Source: CAYNSB01 sp964399625 (lineage in GTDB: Bacteria > Planctomycetota > Phycisphaerae > Phycisphaerales > UBA1924). From it: a DNA stretch of 26,140 nucleotides. Of the stretch, positions 13,856 through 21,659 are shown one piece after another (the stretch's first letter is position 1; each line of letters opens with the position of its first letter). Below the pieces are notes generated by a model. That model did not search any database and was not told the DNA's origin. It saw nothing but the letters and a program-made list of their open reading frames with translations. The stretch lies in assembly GCA_964399625.1 (NCBI GenBank), contig CAYNSB010000046.1:1-26140 (forward strand), written 5' to 3'. Made by a program: the position numbers and the translations under genes.

Positions 13856-14017
13856 TCACGCCTTGGGAACGAGCGTCTTGGGCAGGCCCAGCGGCTTGTT
13901 CTTCTTGGGGTCGAACTTCTTGTCGGCCGTGAGCTTGGCGATGCGCTCGGCGCGGGTCATGACGGAGCGCTTCTGGGCCATGCCGCCGCCGGTCTTGAGG
14001 GAACGATCCAGGGACAT
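13856..14017 (-). CDS. PVC-type small basic protein (53 aa)
   Basis: This short frame encodes 53 residues starting MSLDRSLKTGGGMAQKRSVM and continuing TRAERIAKL, with a C-terminal LGLPKTLVPKA. It matches the pattern I know for the 'small basic protein' family conserved in Chlamydiae, Verrucomicrobia and Planctomycetes (SLKxxG...KRxVLTRxERIxKL...GLPK). That family is thought to be RNA- or ribosome-associated but its role is not established. AAAGG lies about 10 nt before the ATG at 14017; an in-frame ATG at 14026 sits right on that site and is less likely. It follows the SPOR-like gene by 63 bp on the same strand, and converges with pheS. Confidence 0.85.
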   Translation of the reverse strand: MSLDRSLKTGGGMAQKRSVMTRAERIAKLTADKKFDPKKNKPLGLPKTLVPKA

Positions 14018-14080
14018 GCGTGCCATCCTTTCGTGACCGCGGGCCGCACACGCCCCGGCATGAAGACCTCGAGTTCCGCG

Positions 14081-14950
14081 TCACTTCCTCAGGGCCCAGT
14101 ACGTCTGGGCGAAGGAGGTCGTGCCGCGGTGCTGGCTCTGCCACTGCTGGCCGAGCCTCCGGACCTTCTCCGAAAGGTCCGTCCCTGCCTGGGACTTGTA
14201 CTCGCCCTTGGCAAAGCCCTGAGCGACGCCCACCAGGTACAGGGCCGGATTGTTGCTTGCTCCGTTGCGATCATCAACCACGGCGAAGGCCGGAACGCCA
14301 TTCTCCCCCAAAAACTCGTGGATTCGCTCGGCCGAATCGCGGTCCAGGCGACCCTCGATGATCAGGTAGTTCAGCCCGGACTGGCGGGGGTCGGTCCCGA
14401 AGGCGGGCTGGCCCGCGATGCTCGCGGCCGGAGCCGGGGTGATGGGCGGAGCCGAGGGACGGGCCTGCGGCTTGTCTGGAGCCCCCAAAGCGGGCTTGCG
14501 GGCGCTCTGGTCGATGCTCGTGACCGGCTTGGACGGGCCGGGATTGGAAGGTGTCTGTTCAGGTGGTGGGGCACTCTTCAGAGGGTCGTTGACCTGCTGA
14601 CCGGCCGCACCGAGGAGCTTGTCCGTCTTGGTTTTTTCTTCGCTTCGGCCGATGCGGTAGGCGAGCCCCCACACGAGCACGACGATCAGCAGCAGCCCCG
14701 CGATGGAGAGGTACACCGCGGACATGGGGACGCGCAGCTGGCGGTCGAGGCCGGCGACGGCGGGTGGCGCGTCGCTCGGCGAGTCCTGCATCGCGGGGTC
14801 CGCGGGTTCTTGCACCGGCGCGTGGGCGGGCTGAGCGCGCACCTGTGGCGGAACGGCCACCTGCACCGGACGGGGCGGCATTGGTGGCGCGACCCCTTTG
14901 GAGTTTCCCAGTAGTTCGAAGAGCGCGGGCGACTTCCTTCCGCCTGGCAT
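14081..14950 (-). CDS. Single-pass membrane protein with SPOR-like C-terminal domain
   Basis: The 289-residue product has a Pro/Ala-rich cytoplasmic N-terminus (1-75) and one membrane helix at about 78-99 (SAVYLSIAGLLLIVVLVWGLAY). A Pro/Ser/Lys-rich linker leads to a C-terminal domain of about 100 residues, starting NYLIIEGRLDRDSAERIHEFLGENG and with ALYLVGVAQGFAKGEY. This recalls SPOR peptidoglycan-binding domains in topology and spacing, but the match is loose. A cell-envelope role is an inference. The ATG at 14950 is chosen because a TACAAT box ends 6 nt before it. It is divergent from nuoI. Confidence 0.62.
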   Translation of the reverse strand: MPGGRKSPALFELLGNSKGVAPPMPPRPVQVAVPPQVRAQPAHAPVQEPADPAMQDSPSDAPPAVAGLDRQLRVPMSAVYLSIAGLLLIVVLVWGLAYRIGRSEEKTKTDKLLGAAGQQVNDPLKSAPPPEQTPSNPGPSKPVTSIDQSARKPALGAPDKPQARPSAPPITPAPAASIAGQPAFGTDPRQSGLNYLIIEGRLDRDSAERIHEFLGENGVPAFAVVDDRNGASNNPALYLVGVAQGFAKGEYKSQAGTDLSEKVRRLGQQWQSQHRGTTSFAQTYWALRK

Positions 14951-14956
14951 GGCGGG

Positions 14957-14962
14957 ATTGTA
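14957..14962 (-). promoter_or_regulatory. -10 box TACAAT, leaderless-type promoter of the SPOR-like gene
   Basis: On the minus strand TACAAT ends 6 nt before the ATG at 14950 and no Shine-Dalgarno intervenes. CTTCCG lies exactly 17 nt upstream of the box, similar to CGTCCG at the same distance before the nuoI and 15749 boxes. Confidence 0.48.
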
Positions 14963-15073
14963 CCGATTTCGCGCCCGCGCGGAAGTCAGAAACTTGGATG
15001 GAAGCGGGTGCGGCGCCGAACCGGCACGGGGACCCCGGACTCGGGTGTTTCGTCCGAAGCGTGCGCGATCGAC

Positions 15074-15079
15074 TACACT
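15074..15079 (+). promoter_or_regulatory. -10 box TACACT, leaderless-type promoter of nuoI
   Basis: TACACT ends 8 nt before the nuoI ATG. CGTCCG (15051-15056) lies exactly 17 nt upstream, identical in sequence and spacing to the hexamer before the box at 15736. Confidence 0.5.
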
Positions 15080-15087
15080 GCTCACGC

Positions 15088-15648
15088 ATGCCCATCCGTG
15101 ATGAAGACATCGTTTCCATCCAGCCCAAGCCGCTGAACGCGCTCGAGCGCATCTATCTGCCGGAGATCGTCAAGGGCTTCGGCACGACAATGCGGCACTT
15201 CTTCTCGTCGTTCGGGCAGAGCAAGTTCTCGTCCGTCAAGACGTCACGCACGCTCCAGTACCCCGAGCAGCGGAAGGAGCACTACACGCCCGAGCAGGGC
15301 GGGATGCAGGCGAGCAACTTCCGCGGCGTCCACCGCCTGAACCGGGATGAGCAGGGCCGCCCCAAGTGCGTCGCGTGCATGATGTGCCCGACGATCTGCC
15401 CGGCCAAGTGCATCCACATCGAGGCGGCGGTGAGCCCGTGGGACGATCGCGAGAAGTACCCCAAGAAGTTCGAGATTGATGAGCTGCGGTGCATCTTCTG
15501 CGGCATGTGCGAGGAGGCGTGCCCGGTGGATGCGATCGAGCTGACGACGGAGTACGACGTCGTCGGGCTGTCGCGTCAGGAGATGGTCTTCGACAAGGAG
15601 AAGCTCCTGAACGTGTACGACGTGACGATCAAGAAAAAGCCGATGTGA
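15088..15648 (+). CDS. nuoI: NADH-quinone oxidoreductase subunit I (2x[4Fe-4S])
   Basis: NuoI carries the N6a/N6b iron-sulfur clusters in the electron wire of respiratory complex I. The 186-residue protein has two 8Fe ferredoxin-type motifs: Cys94-Cys97-Cys100-Cys104-Pro and Cys135-Cys138-Cys141-Cys145-Pro. It also has the NuoI surroundings NFRGVHRLNRDEQGRPKCVAC, FEIDELRCIFCGMCEEACPVDAIELT, and the YPE(Q) segment before the first motif. The N-terminus has the amphipathic region typical of NuoI. No other complex I subunit lies in the window, so the gene stands apart from any nuo operon here. An ORF extension upstream is shadow. Confidence 0.92.
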   Translation: MPIRDEDIVSIQPKPLNALERIYLPEIVKGFGTTMRHFFSSFGQSKFSSVKTSRTLQYPEQRKEHYTPEQGGMQASNFRGVHRLNRDEQGRPKCVACMMCPTICPAKCIHIEAAVSPWDDREKYPKKFEIDELRCIFCGMCEEACPVDAIELTTEYDVVGLSRQEMVFDKEKLLNVYDVTIKKKPM

Positions 15649-15735
15649 TCGCCGTGCTTGGCGGCCGCACGGTTGGACGATGCGTGGTGCGAGCCGCTGA
15701 ACGTGGCCCGTGCGTCCGAGGCTTGAAAGTTCAGA

Positions 15736-15741
15736 TACACT
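15736..15741 (+). promoter_or_regulatory. -10 box TACACT, leaderless-type promoter of the 15749 gene
   Basis: TACACT ends 7 nt before the ATG at 15749, and CGTCCG (15713-15718) lies 17 nt upstream of it. Both match the nuoI promoter in sequence and spacing. Confidence 0.5.
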
Positions 15742-15748
15742 CCGGCCC

Positions 15749-16537
15749 ATGACGGGTCGCGCCCCAGCCCCTGCCGGCTCGGCCATCGACAAGCTGATGG
15801 AGCGAGCGTCGCGCGCGCTGGAGGAAACGCGATACTTCGAGTGCCAGCGGCTGTGCCTGCAGGCGCTCGACAAGGCGCATCGCCAGCTCGACTTCGAGCG
15901 CATGGCCCGGATCGCGCTCCCGCTGCAGGAGGCGCGCCGGCAGAAACGACAACTGGCGATCGACGCGTCCTTCCTGCCCACGCGTGCGACGCCGCGTCCG
16001 CCGGGCGTGCGGATCATCGATCTGGCGCGTTCGATACCCCAGGAGCCCGCGCCGGGGTGCTATCTCTTCCAGCCGCCGCTGATCGGTGCCGACGCGCGAG
16101 CGTTCCGGGACGCGGCGGACGCTTCGGAGATCCCGGTGTTCGTGCTGTGCCGCGAGCCGCTCGCGCGCGACGGAGCCTGGCCCATCGCTTCGGTGGGCGT
16201 GGTGACGGTGCGTGCGAAGGTCACGCCGCCGTTCTCGGTGAGCCGGGAAGAGCGGAGCGTGACGAGGGATGGGTGCACGAACGCGGACGGCCCGCGCATC
16301 GCGTGTGCGTGGTTTGAGCGCACGGCCGAGGCGCTGGGCGATTCCGCGATCGCACGCCTCAAGGCGGACGATCCCAGCGCGTGGCGTGTCGAGGACCTGC
16401 TCGAATTCCTTGATGCCTTCCCGGATCACGAGAAACTGCACCAGCGACTCGCGGAGCAGTGCCGAAACGCGATGGGCGAGCCGCTCCCCGAGGGCAAGCG
16501 CCGGCGAGGGGTTGCGGAAGACCCGTACTCGTTCTGA
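15749..16537 (+). CDS. Conserved-looking hypothetical protein (262 aa)
   Basis: I do not recognise this protein. It has no signal peptide or membrane helix. Residues about 10-75 are helical and resemble a TPR-like hairpin array (KLMERASRALEETRYFECQRLCLQALDKAHRQLDFERMARIALPLQEARRQK). A central alpha/beta-looking part follows (GCYLFQPPLIGADARAFRDAADASEIPVFVLCREP...WPIASVGVVTVRAKV). The C-terminal helical region has FLDAFPDHEKLHQRLAEQCR and a basic end. Codon use is typical of the window, so it is a real gene. It has its own promoter-like box and converges with the lipoprotein gene 12 bp downstream. Confidence 0.72.
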   Translation: MTGRAPAPAGSAIDKLMERASRALEETRYFECQRLCLQALDKAHRQLDFERMARIALPLQEARRQKRQLAIDASFLPTRATPRPPGVRIIDLARSIPQEPAPGCYLFQPPLIGADARAFRDAADASEIPVFVLCREPLARDGAWPIASVGVVTVRAKVTPPFSVSREERSVTRDGCTNADGPRIACAWFERTAEALGDSAIARLKADDPSAWRVEDLLEFLDAFPDHEKLHQRLAEQCRNAMGEPLPEGKRRRGVAEDPYSF

Positions 16538-16549
16538 TGTGGACCGAGG

Positions 16550-16813
16550 TCAGCGGCGGCTGTTCTGGTCGCCGATGATGAGCCCGCCGACGGCGCCGAT
16601 GATCGCGCCGGCCGCAGCGCCACGGCCCATGTGCCCGCCGAGCGAGCCCAGGCCCATGCCCGCGAGAGCGCCAACGCCTGCGCCCGTCAGCGCGCCCTCG
16701 CCCGCGTTGTTGCAGCCTCCGAGGAGGCCCAGCGAGGCGACGACGAGAAGGGCCGAGATGCCCGAGCGGAGGTGGCGCGGTCCGGTCTCAAACGTCGTGG
16801 TCCGACTGTTCAT
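16550..16813 (-). CDS. Glycine-zipper lipoprotein (87 aa)
   Basis: From the ATG at 16813, preceded by AAGGAGAAG, the product has a type II signal peptide (GISALLVVASLGLLGG) with a lipobox ending at Cys34. It continues with repeated GxxxG-type segments (GEGALTGAGVGALAGMGLGSLGGHMGRGAAAGAIIGAVGGLIIG). This is the glycine-zipper arrangement of small envelope lipoproteins such as the YmgG/Rcs-type and SlyB-like proteins. It is probably a lipid-anchored envelope protein of unknown role. An upstream extension in the same frame is poor and is not used. Confidence 0.78.
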   Translation of the reverse strand: MNSRTTTFETGPRHLRSGISALLVVASLGLLGGCNNAGEGALTGAGVGALAGMGLGSLGGHMGRGAAAGAIIGAVGGLIIGDQNSRR

Positions 16814-17082
16814 GACGCTCTTCTCCTTTCGTGCGCTGCACGCCAGCCGTTGGGTAGGACGCGCGCACGGCGGCATTGTTCCTTACGTCGGTAAGCGAGC
16901 ACTAGTTTCGGAGAAGATTGTTGCTCGATCGTCGAGGGTGCGAAGGCGACGACGGTTATCGGTCGTTGGCGTGGTTGCGTTCAAGCAGTGAAGCGCCGGG
17001 CCCTAGGCGCGCGAAGCACGTGGTGCGTCGAGCCGCTCGGGTCCTCGTGCAGGCAATGCTTGCGTGTGGTTCCGTGCCGCGA

Positions 17083-17370
17083 TCAGCGCGCTTCGCCCGC
17101 GGGGGTTTCGTTCACGAGCGGCTGGCGAGCCTGAGCGACGCGCTCGCCGCTGGGCAGATTCGCCGGGGCCGGCGGGGACGGTGCGGGGCGGCTGGAGGCA
17201 TCGTTCACTTCCTGCTCGATGCCGGCCAGACCCTTGCGGAACTCGACAATTCCCTTGCCGAGGCTCTTGCCGACCTCGGGCAGACGACGGCCGAAGATCA
17301 GCAGCCCAAGGACGAGAAGGACAATCGCTTCCCAAGTGCCGATCGGGCCGAACAGGGCGAGGGTCGTCAT
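17083..17370 (-). CDS. tatA: Twin-arginine translocase subunit TatA/E
   Basis: TatA oligomers form the conduit for folded Tat substrates. The 95-residue product has the TatA pattern: FGPIGTWE (residues 7-14) with the polar Glu14, then a single membrane helix (about 13-27). The hinge FGRRLPEVGKSLGKGI and amphipathic helix EFRKGLAGIEQEV follow, then a disordered Pro/Ala tail. A GGAG site sits before the ATG at 17370; the longer frame to 17400 adds nothing family-like. No tatB or tatC is visible in the window. It lies downstream of hutI on the same strand, 193 bp away, but is probably a separate unit. Confidence 0.92.
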   Translation of the reverse strand: MTTLALFGPIGTWEAIVLLVLGLLIFGRRLPEVGKSLGKGIVEFRKGLAGIEQEVNDASSRPAPSPPAPANLPSGERVAQARQPLVNETPAGEAR

Positions 17371-17563
17371 TCCGTGCTCCAGGGTGAGGGGTGGGGGCAC
17401 CCGTCACGGGGACGGCGTCATGCCGTGCGGGATTCAAGGGGTTCGGGGCCGGTGAGTCAACAGCGCTTTGCAGTGGGCCGCAGATGGTGGATTGCGCTCG
17501 GGGGCCGTGTTTCGCGGTGGAGGGGCTGGTTTCGCGTACGCCCCCCGGGCCGCGAATGGTCGG

Positions 17564-18826
17564 TCACGGAGTCAAGAGTTGGCCTTGGGAGATCACGAGG
17601 TCGATCGGTCGGGCGTCTACTTCGAATGCCAGCATCCGCTCGTCGGTGTGGCGCAGCAGCAGCAGATCCGCCCGTTGTCCTGCCGCGATCGTTCCTTGAT
17701 CGCTTCGACCCAGGAGCGTCGCGGGGTTGACGGTGCATGCGGCGATCGCCTCCGAGACGCTCAATCCCATGCGGCGAACGGCCTCGGCGATCACGAATGG
17801 CATGGAGAACGTGGGGGCCGAGCCGGGGTTGTAGTTGGTTGCCAGGCACAGCGCTCCGCCCGACTGCACGAACCACTGAGCATTCGCGTATCGCCCATCG
17901 AGGTGGTACCCGCAGGCGGGCAGCATGACGCCAAACGTCGATGTCGCGGCGAGCTTCTCGAGGACGTTGGTGGGCGCGCTCTCGAGGTGATCGACTGAGA
18001 GCGCGCCCAGCGCGATCGCCTCCTCGACCATGCCCCGGCTGGTGAACTGGTCCGTGTGCACGCGGAGGGGGTGGCTCAGCTCCTTGGCGCGTGTGAGCAG
18101 GCGCCGCGTGTCCTTGAGGGACCACGCGTTCTCTTCGCAGAACGCGTCAACGGAGATGCCCGGGAACTCCGCATGCACCGCGGGAAGGGTCTCGCTGATG
18201 GTGCGATCCACGAAGTCCTTCTGTATGGGGTCGATCGCGTGCCCCAGGAGAGCGGTGGGGGAGGGGTTCGCGCCGGAGGGCGCGGAGGCCGCGCTGATCG
18301 CGCGGAGCATCTTCAGTTCGTGCTCCGTCGCGAGCCCGTACCCGGACTTGACCTCGCACGCGAGCGTGCCCGCGCGGGCCATGAGCGCGAGTCGGGCGCG
18401 GAGGAGATCCTCCAGATCGCTCTGGCTCGCGTCGCGCGTGGCGCGCACGGTGCTCATGATCCCGCCGCCCCGCTTGAGAATGTCGAGGTACGAGGCGCCG
18501 CGGAGTTTCATCTCCCATTCGTCCAATCGCGAGCCGGCGAAGCAGGCGTGGGTGTGGCAATCGACGAACGCGGGCATGAGCACGCGTCCGCGCGCGTCGA
18601 TCGTGAGGCGATTGCCATCGACAATGGTGCCGTCGGGCGTGTTGATCGCGGGGGCGCTGCCGGGCGTGACGCGAGCGATCGAGCCACGCTCGATGTCCAC
18701 GCTCCCGCGATCGATGATCGCGAGGTTGGCCAAGTCCTTACTGCGGCGCGGCCGGGGCCCCTCGGCCAGCGTGAGCACGCGCGCGTTGATGATGCGGACC
18801 TGCGTGGGCGGGGAGGCTGGCGTCAT
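17564..18826 (-). CDS. hutI: Imidazolonepropionase
   Basis: HutI hydrolyses imidazolone-5-propionate to N-formimidoyl-L-glutamate, step three of histidine breakdown. The 420-residue amidohydrolase shows PAFVDCHTHACFAGSRLDEWEMKLRGASYLDILKRGGGIMSTV (metal ligands His91, His93), CEVKSGYGL, DAFCEENAWS, RVHTDQ (His257), GALSVDHLE, and the late motif CLATNYNPGSAP. In the reference enzymes that last motif reads ATDxNPG, its Asp being the fourth metal-site residue. Here it is Asn331 (codon at 17834-17836). The ATG at 18826 overlaps the hutG stop by 4 bp (ATGA), indicating translational coupling. A longer open frame overlapping hutG is shadow. Confidence 0.93.
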   Translation of the reverse strand: MTPASPPTQVRIINARVLTLAEGPRPRRSKDLANLAIIDRGSVDIERGSIARVTPGSAPAINTPDGTIVDGNRLTIDARGRVLMPAFVDCHTHACFAGSRLDEWEMKLRGASYLDILKRGGGIMSTVRATRDASQSDLEDLLRARLALMARAGTLACEVKSGYGLATEHELKMLRAISAASAPSGANPSPTALLGHAIDPIQKDFVDRTISETLPAVHAEFPGISVDAFCEENAWSLKDTRRLLTRAKELSHPLRVHTDQFTSRGMVEEAIALGALSVDHLESAPTNVLEKLAATSTFGVMLPACGYHLDGRYANAQWFVQSGGALCLATNYNPGSAPTFSMPFVIAEAVRRMGLSVSEAIAACTVNPATLLGRSDQGTIAAGQRADLLLLRHTDERMLAFEVDARPIDLVISQGQLLTP

Positions 18827-19737
18827 CCTGCTCGCTCCGACCAGCCCCGGAGGAACGTGAGGAAAAGATGCGCGGCGAGGCGGGCGGTCCGTCCGGACGG
18901 GTCCGCGTCGGGGTTCAGTTCCATGAGATCGAAGCACTTGACGCGGGGCGAGAGGGCGACGGCGTCGACCCAGCGTGCGGCATAGGCGGGGGACCAGCCG
19001 CATGGGTTCATCGCGGAGACGCCAGGCGCGTATGCGGCGTCGATCACGTCGAGATCGAAACTGACGAAGAGGTTGCCGGGCGGGAGGTCGCCCTCGAAGG
19101 CGTCCTCGTTGGAATCGCGCGCACGTGGAACACGGTTCACGCGCACGCCGCCGTGCGCTTTGAACCACTCGACGTGCTCGCGCGAGTTCACGAGGTCCGA
19201 GGAGCCATGGACCCAGAGCGATCGCACGCCGCAGTCCTCGATGAGTCGGCGAAAGGGCATGCCCGAGCCCGGCGTGTCGCGGACGTCCAGGTGCGCGTCG
19301 AAGTAGGCGCCGCTCATCGGGCCGTGCTTGCCGATGACGGCACGCACGAAGGGAAAGGTCAGGTCGTGCCCGCCGCCGACGGCGATCGGAAAGAGGCCAA
19401 GATCGAGGATCGCTCGGGTTGCCTCGCTCACGCGGCGATGGGTCTCGGCGAGCGCGCTCGCGTCACCGCCCGGCGCGGGCACGATGTCGCCCGCGTCGAA
19501 GATCTTCGGATAGGGATGGCCGGCCGGCTCCGCGACGCCGTAGCCCGCGAGCGCCGCGCGGAACGCGGTGGGGCCGTTCTTGGCGCCCGGTCGTCCGCTG
19601 TTGAGTCGAACGCCCAGGTCGTCGGCGAGGCCGAGGAGCGCGATCTGGCACCCACCAGGCTCGCGGGCGATGCGTGCGGCGAGGCGCGCGGGGGAGATGT
19701 TCGCGGGCCAGGATCCGGGAGCGGTGTGGGGGATCAC
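18823..19737 (-). CDS. hutG: Formimidoylglutamase (arginase/ureohydrolase family)
   Basis: This enzyme hydrolyses N-formimidoyl-L-glutamate to glutamate and formamide, finishing the short histidine route. The 304-residue ureohydrolase carries all Mn2+ ligands: His124 (GGGHD), Asp147/His149/Asp151 (FDAHLDVR) and Asp228/Asp230 (SFDLDVID). The family alone could also be agmatinase or arginase; the position between hutU and hutI decides for HutG. The start is a GTG at 19737 without a Shine-Dalgarno; a TACACT box ends 6 nt before it. It lies 36 bp after hutU, so it may be read both from the operon and from its own promoter. Confidence 0.9.
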   Translation of the reverse strand: MIPHTAPGSWPANISPARLAARIAREPGGCQIALLGLADDLGVRLNSGRPGAKNGPTAFRAALAGYGVAEPAGHPYPKIFDAGDIVPAPGGDASALAETHRRVSEATRAILDLGLFPIAVGGGHDLTFPFVRAVIGKHGPMSGAYFDAHLDVRDTPGSGMPFRRLIEDCGVRSLWVHGSSDLVNSREHVEWFKAHGGVRVNRVPRARDSNEDAFEGDLPPGNLFVSFDLDVIDAAYAPGVSAMNPCGWSPAYAARWVDAVALSPRVKCFDLMELNPDADPSGRTARLAAHLFLTFLRGWSERAG

Positions 19738-19743
19738 GCGGTG

Positions 19744-19749
19744 AGTGTA
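19744..19749 (-). promoter_or_regulatory. -10 box TACACT before hutG
   Basis: On the minus strand, TACACT ends 6 nt before the hutG GTG inside the 36-bp hutU-hutG gap. No Shine-Dalgarno is visible for that GTG, so a leaderless internal promoter would explain how hutG is translated. No clear -35 is seen at 17 nt. Confidence 0.42.
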
Positions 19750-19773
19750 CCGAAGGGGACCTGAGTGCGCAGG

Positions 19774-21567
19774 CTACCACTCGCGCATTGGCACATCCAG
19801 CCCGTGTTCCTTGGCGCACGCGCGGGCCTCGTCGTACCCCGAGTCGGCGTGGCGGAAGACGCCCATTGCGGGATCATTCGTGAGGACGCGCTCAAGGCGT
19901 CGCGCGGCTTCGCGTGTTCCATCGGCGACGATCACCTGCCCCGCGTGCTGGCTGAACCCGATTCCCACGCCGCCGCCGTGGTGGAACGAGACCCACGACG
20001 CGCCGCTGGCGGTATTGACCAGCGCGTTGAGGATCGCCCAGTCGCTGATCGCGTCCGAGCCGTCCTTCATCGCTTCGGTCTCGCGGTTGGGGCTGGCGAC
20101 GCTGCCGCAATCCAGATGGTCACGCCCGATGACGATCGGCGCCCGGACCTTGCCCGAGGCGACGAGGTCGTTGAAGAGCAGGCCGGCCTTGGCCCGTTGC
20201 CCCTGCCCGAGCCAGCAGATCCGCGCCGGCAAGCCCTGGAACGCCACGCGGTCTCGCGCCAGCGTGAGCCAGCGGCGCAGCCCGGCGTCGTCCGGGAAGA
20301 GATCCAGCAGAGCGCGATCGGTCGTGTAGATGTCCTGGGCATCCCCCGAGAGGGCGCACCAGCGGAACGGCCCACGCCCCAGGCAGAACTGCGGTCGGAT
20401 GTACGCGGGCACGAAGCCCGGGAACGCGAAGGCGTCCTTGTAGCCATGATCGAACGCGCGCTGGCGGATGTTGTTGCCGTAATCGAACGTGCGGGCTCCG
20501 CGTTTCATCAGCGCCACCATCGCGCGCACGTGCCGCTCCATCGTCGCGAGGGAGTGCGACACGTACTCGTCGGGCTTCACGCGGCGCATCACTTCCGCTT
20601 CGCCCTGCGTCATGCCCACGGGCACGTAACCCAGGAGCGGATCGTGGGCCGAGGTCTGATCCGTCAGTGCGTCGGGCGTGATGCCGCGCTCGATCAGGCG
20701 CTCGAGCATCTCCACGGCGTTGCAGTTGACGCCCACCGACACGGCGCGGCGGTGGCGGGCGTGGTCCACGGCTCGATCGATCGCGGCATCCACGCCCTCG
20801 ACGATCTCGTCGAGGTACCGGTCCTTGACGCGCCGCGACAGGCGGGAGAGGTCCACATCGGCGATAAGGCATGTGCCGCCGTTCATCGTGATCGCCAGCG
20901 GCTGGGCTCCGCCCATGCCTCCGCAGCCTGCGGTCACGCACAGGCGCCCCTCGAGCGGGCCGCCTGGAGTCGCGGCGCCGGATTTCGCGGTTGCGAAGTG
21001 CTGGCGGCCCAGTTCCGCGAACGTCTCGTACGTGCCTTGCAGGATCCCCTGCGTGCCGATGTAGATCCAGGACCCAGCGGTCATCTGCCCGTACATGATG
21101 AGCCCGTGTTGGGCGAGATCGTCGAACACGCGTTGCGTCGCCCAGTGGGGCACGAGGTTCGAGTTCGCGAGGAGGACTCGCGGGGCATCCTCGTGCGTTC
21201 GCACGACGCCGACGGGCTTGCCGGATTGCACGAGCAGGGTCTCGTCTGGGGCGAGCCGCTGGAGCGTGCTGATGATGGATTCGAACGCGGGCCAGTTCCG
21301 CGCCGCCTGCCCGCGCCCGCCGTAGACGACCAGCGACTCGGGGTGCTCGGCGACCTCGGGGTCGAGGTTGTTTATGAGCATGCGCATGGCGGCCTCGGCC
21401 TGCCACGTCTTGCACGTGCGTTGCGGGCCGCGGGGCGCGCGGACGGTCCGCGGCGTGCCCAGGTCGGGGAACCCCGAGAACCCGGTGTTGGTTGGTGCGG
21501 CGGCGGTGGGGGGGTGCCCCTTCGTGTCGCGCGTGGGATTCGAACCCCGTGTTGACGCGGTACCCAT
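19774..21567 (-). CDS. hutU: Urocanate hydratase
   Basis: Urocanase uses tightly bound NAD+ to convert urocanate to imidazolonepropionate. The 597-residue protein matches the family end to end: RAPRG...MRMLINNLDPEVAE, LVVYGGRGQAARNW, DETLLVQSGKPVGV, NLVPHWA, YGQMTAGSWIYIGTQGILQGTYETF, TAGCGGMGGAQPLA, the active-site region PQFCLGRGPFRWCALSGD, GRDHLDCGSV, and the late Gly motif GGGVGIGFSQHAGQVIVADGT. It has about 30-40 more residues at the N-terminus than usual (polar, Pro/Thr-rich). The ATG at 21567 follows a GAGGGAAGG site; a TTG at 21588 precedes that site and is rejected. It is the second gene of the hut operon. Confidence 0.97.
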   Translation of the reverse strand: MGTASTRGSNPTRDTKGHPPTAAAPTNTGFSGFPDLGTPRTVRAPRGPQRTCKTWQAEAAMRMLINNLDPEVAEHPESLVVYGGRGQAARNWPAFESIISTLQRLAPDETLLVQSGKPVGVVRTHEDAPRVLLANSNLVPHWATQRVFDDLAQHGLIMYGQMTAGSWIYIGTQGILQGTYETFAELGRQHFATAKSGAATPGGPLEGRLCVTAGCGGMGGAQPLAITMNGGTCLIADVDLSRLSRRVKDRYLDEIVEGVDAAIDRAVDHARHRRAVSVGVNCNAVEMLERLIERGITPDALTDQTSAHDPLLGYVPVGMTQGEAEVMRRVKPDEYVSHSLATMERHVRAMVALMKRGARTFDYGNNIRQRAFDHGYKDAFAFPGFVPAYIRPQFCLGRGPFRWCALSGDAQDIYTTDRALLDLFPDDAGLRRWLTLARDRVAFQGLPARICWLGQGQRAKAGLLFNDLVASGKVRAPIVIGRDHLDCGSVASPNRETEAMKDGSDAISDWAILNALVNTASGASWVSFHHGGGVGIGFSQHAGQVIVADGTREAARRLERVLTNDPAMGVFRHADSGYDEARACAKEHGLDVPMREW

Positions 21568-21659
21568 GACGAGTTTCCCTTCCCTCAATCGCTGGCGCGG
21601 AGTCTATCCGGACCGCTCCAAAGTACGTCGTTCGCGTCGCTCGCACAAGGCGGTTTCGA

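Noticed and set aside
16918..17730. 270-residue plus-strand frame across tatA
   Set aside because: It is a shadow of tatA and the hutI end, and has no family features.
19765..21555. 596-residue plus-strand frame opposite hutU
   Set aside because: It is the antisense shadow of a certain urocanase gene; His/Arg/Glu-rich composition is typical of such shadows.
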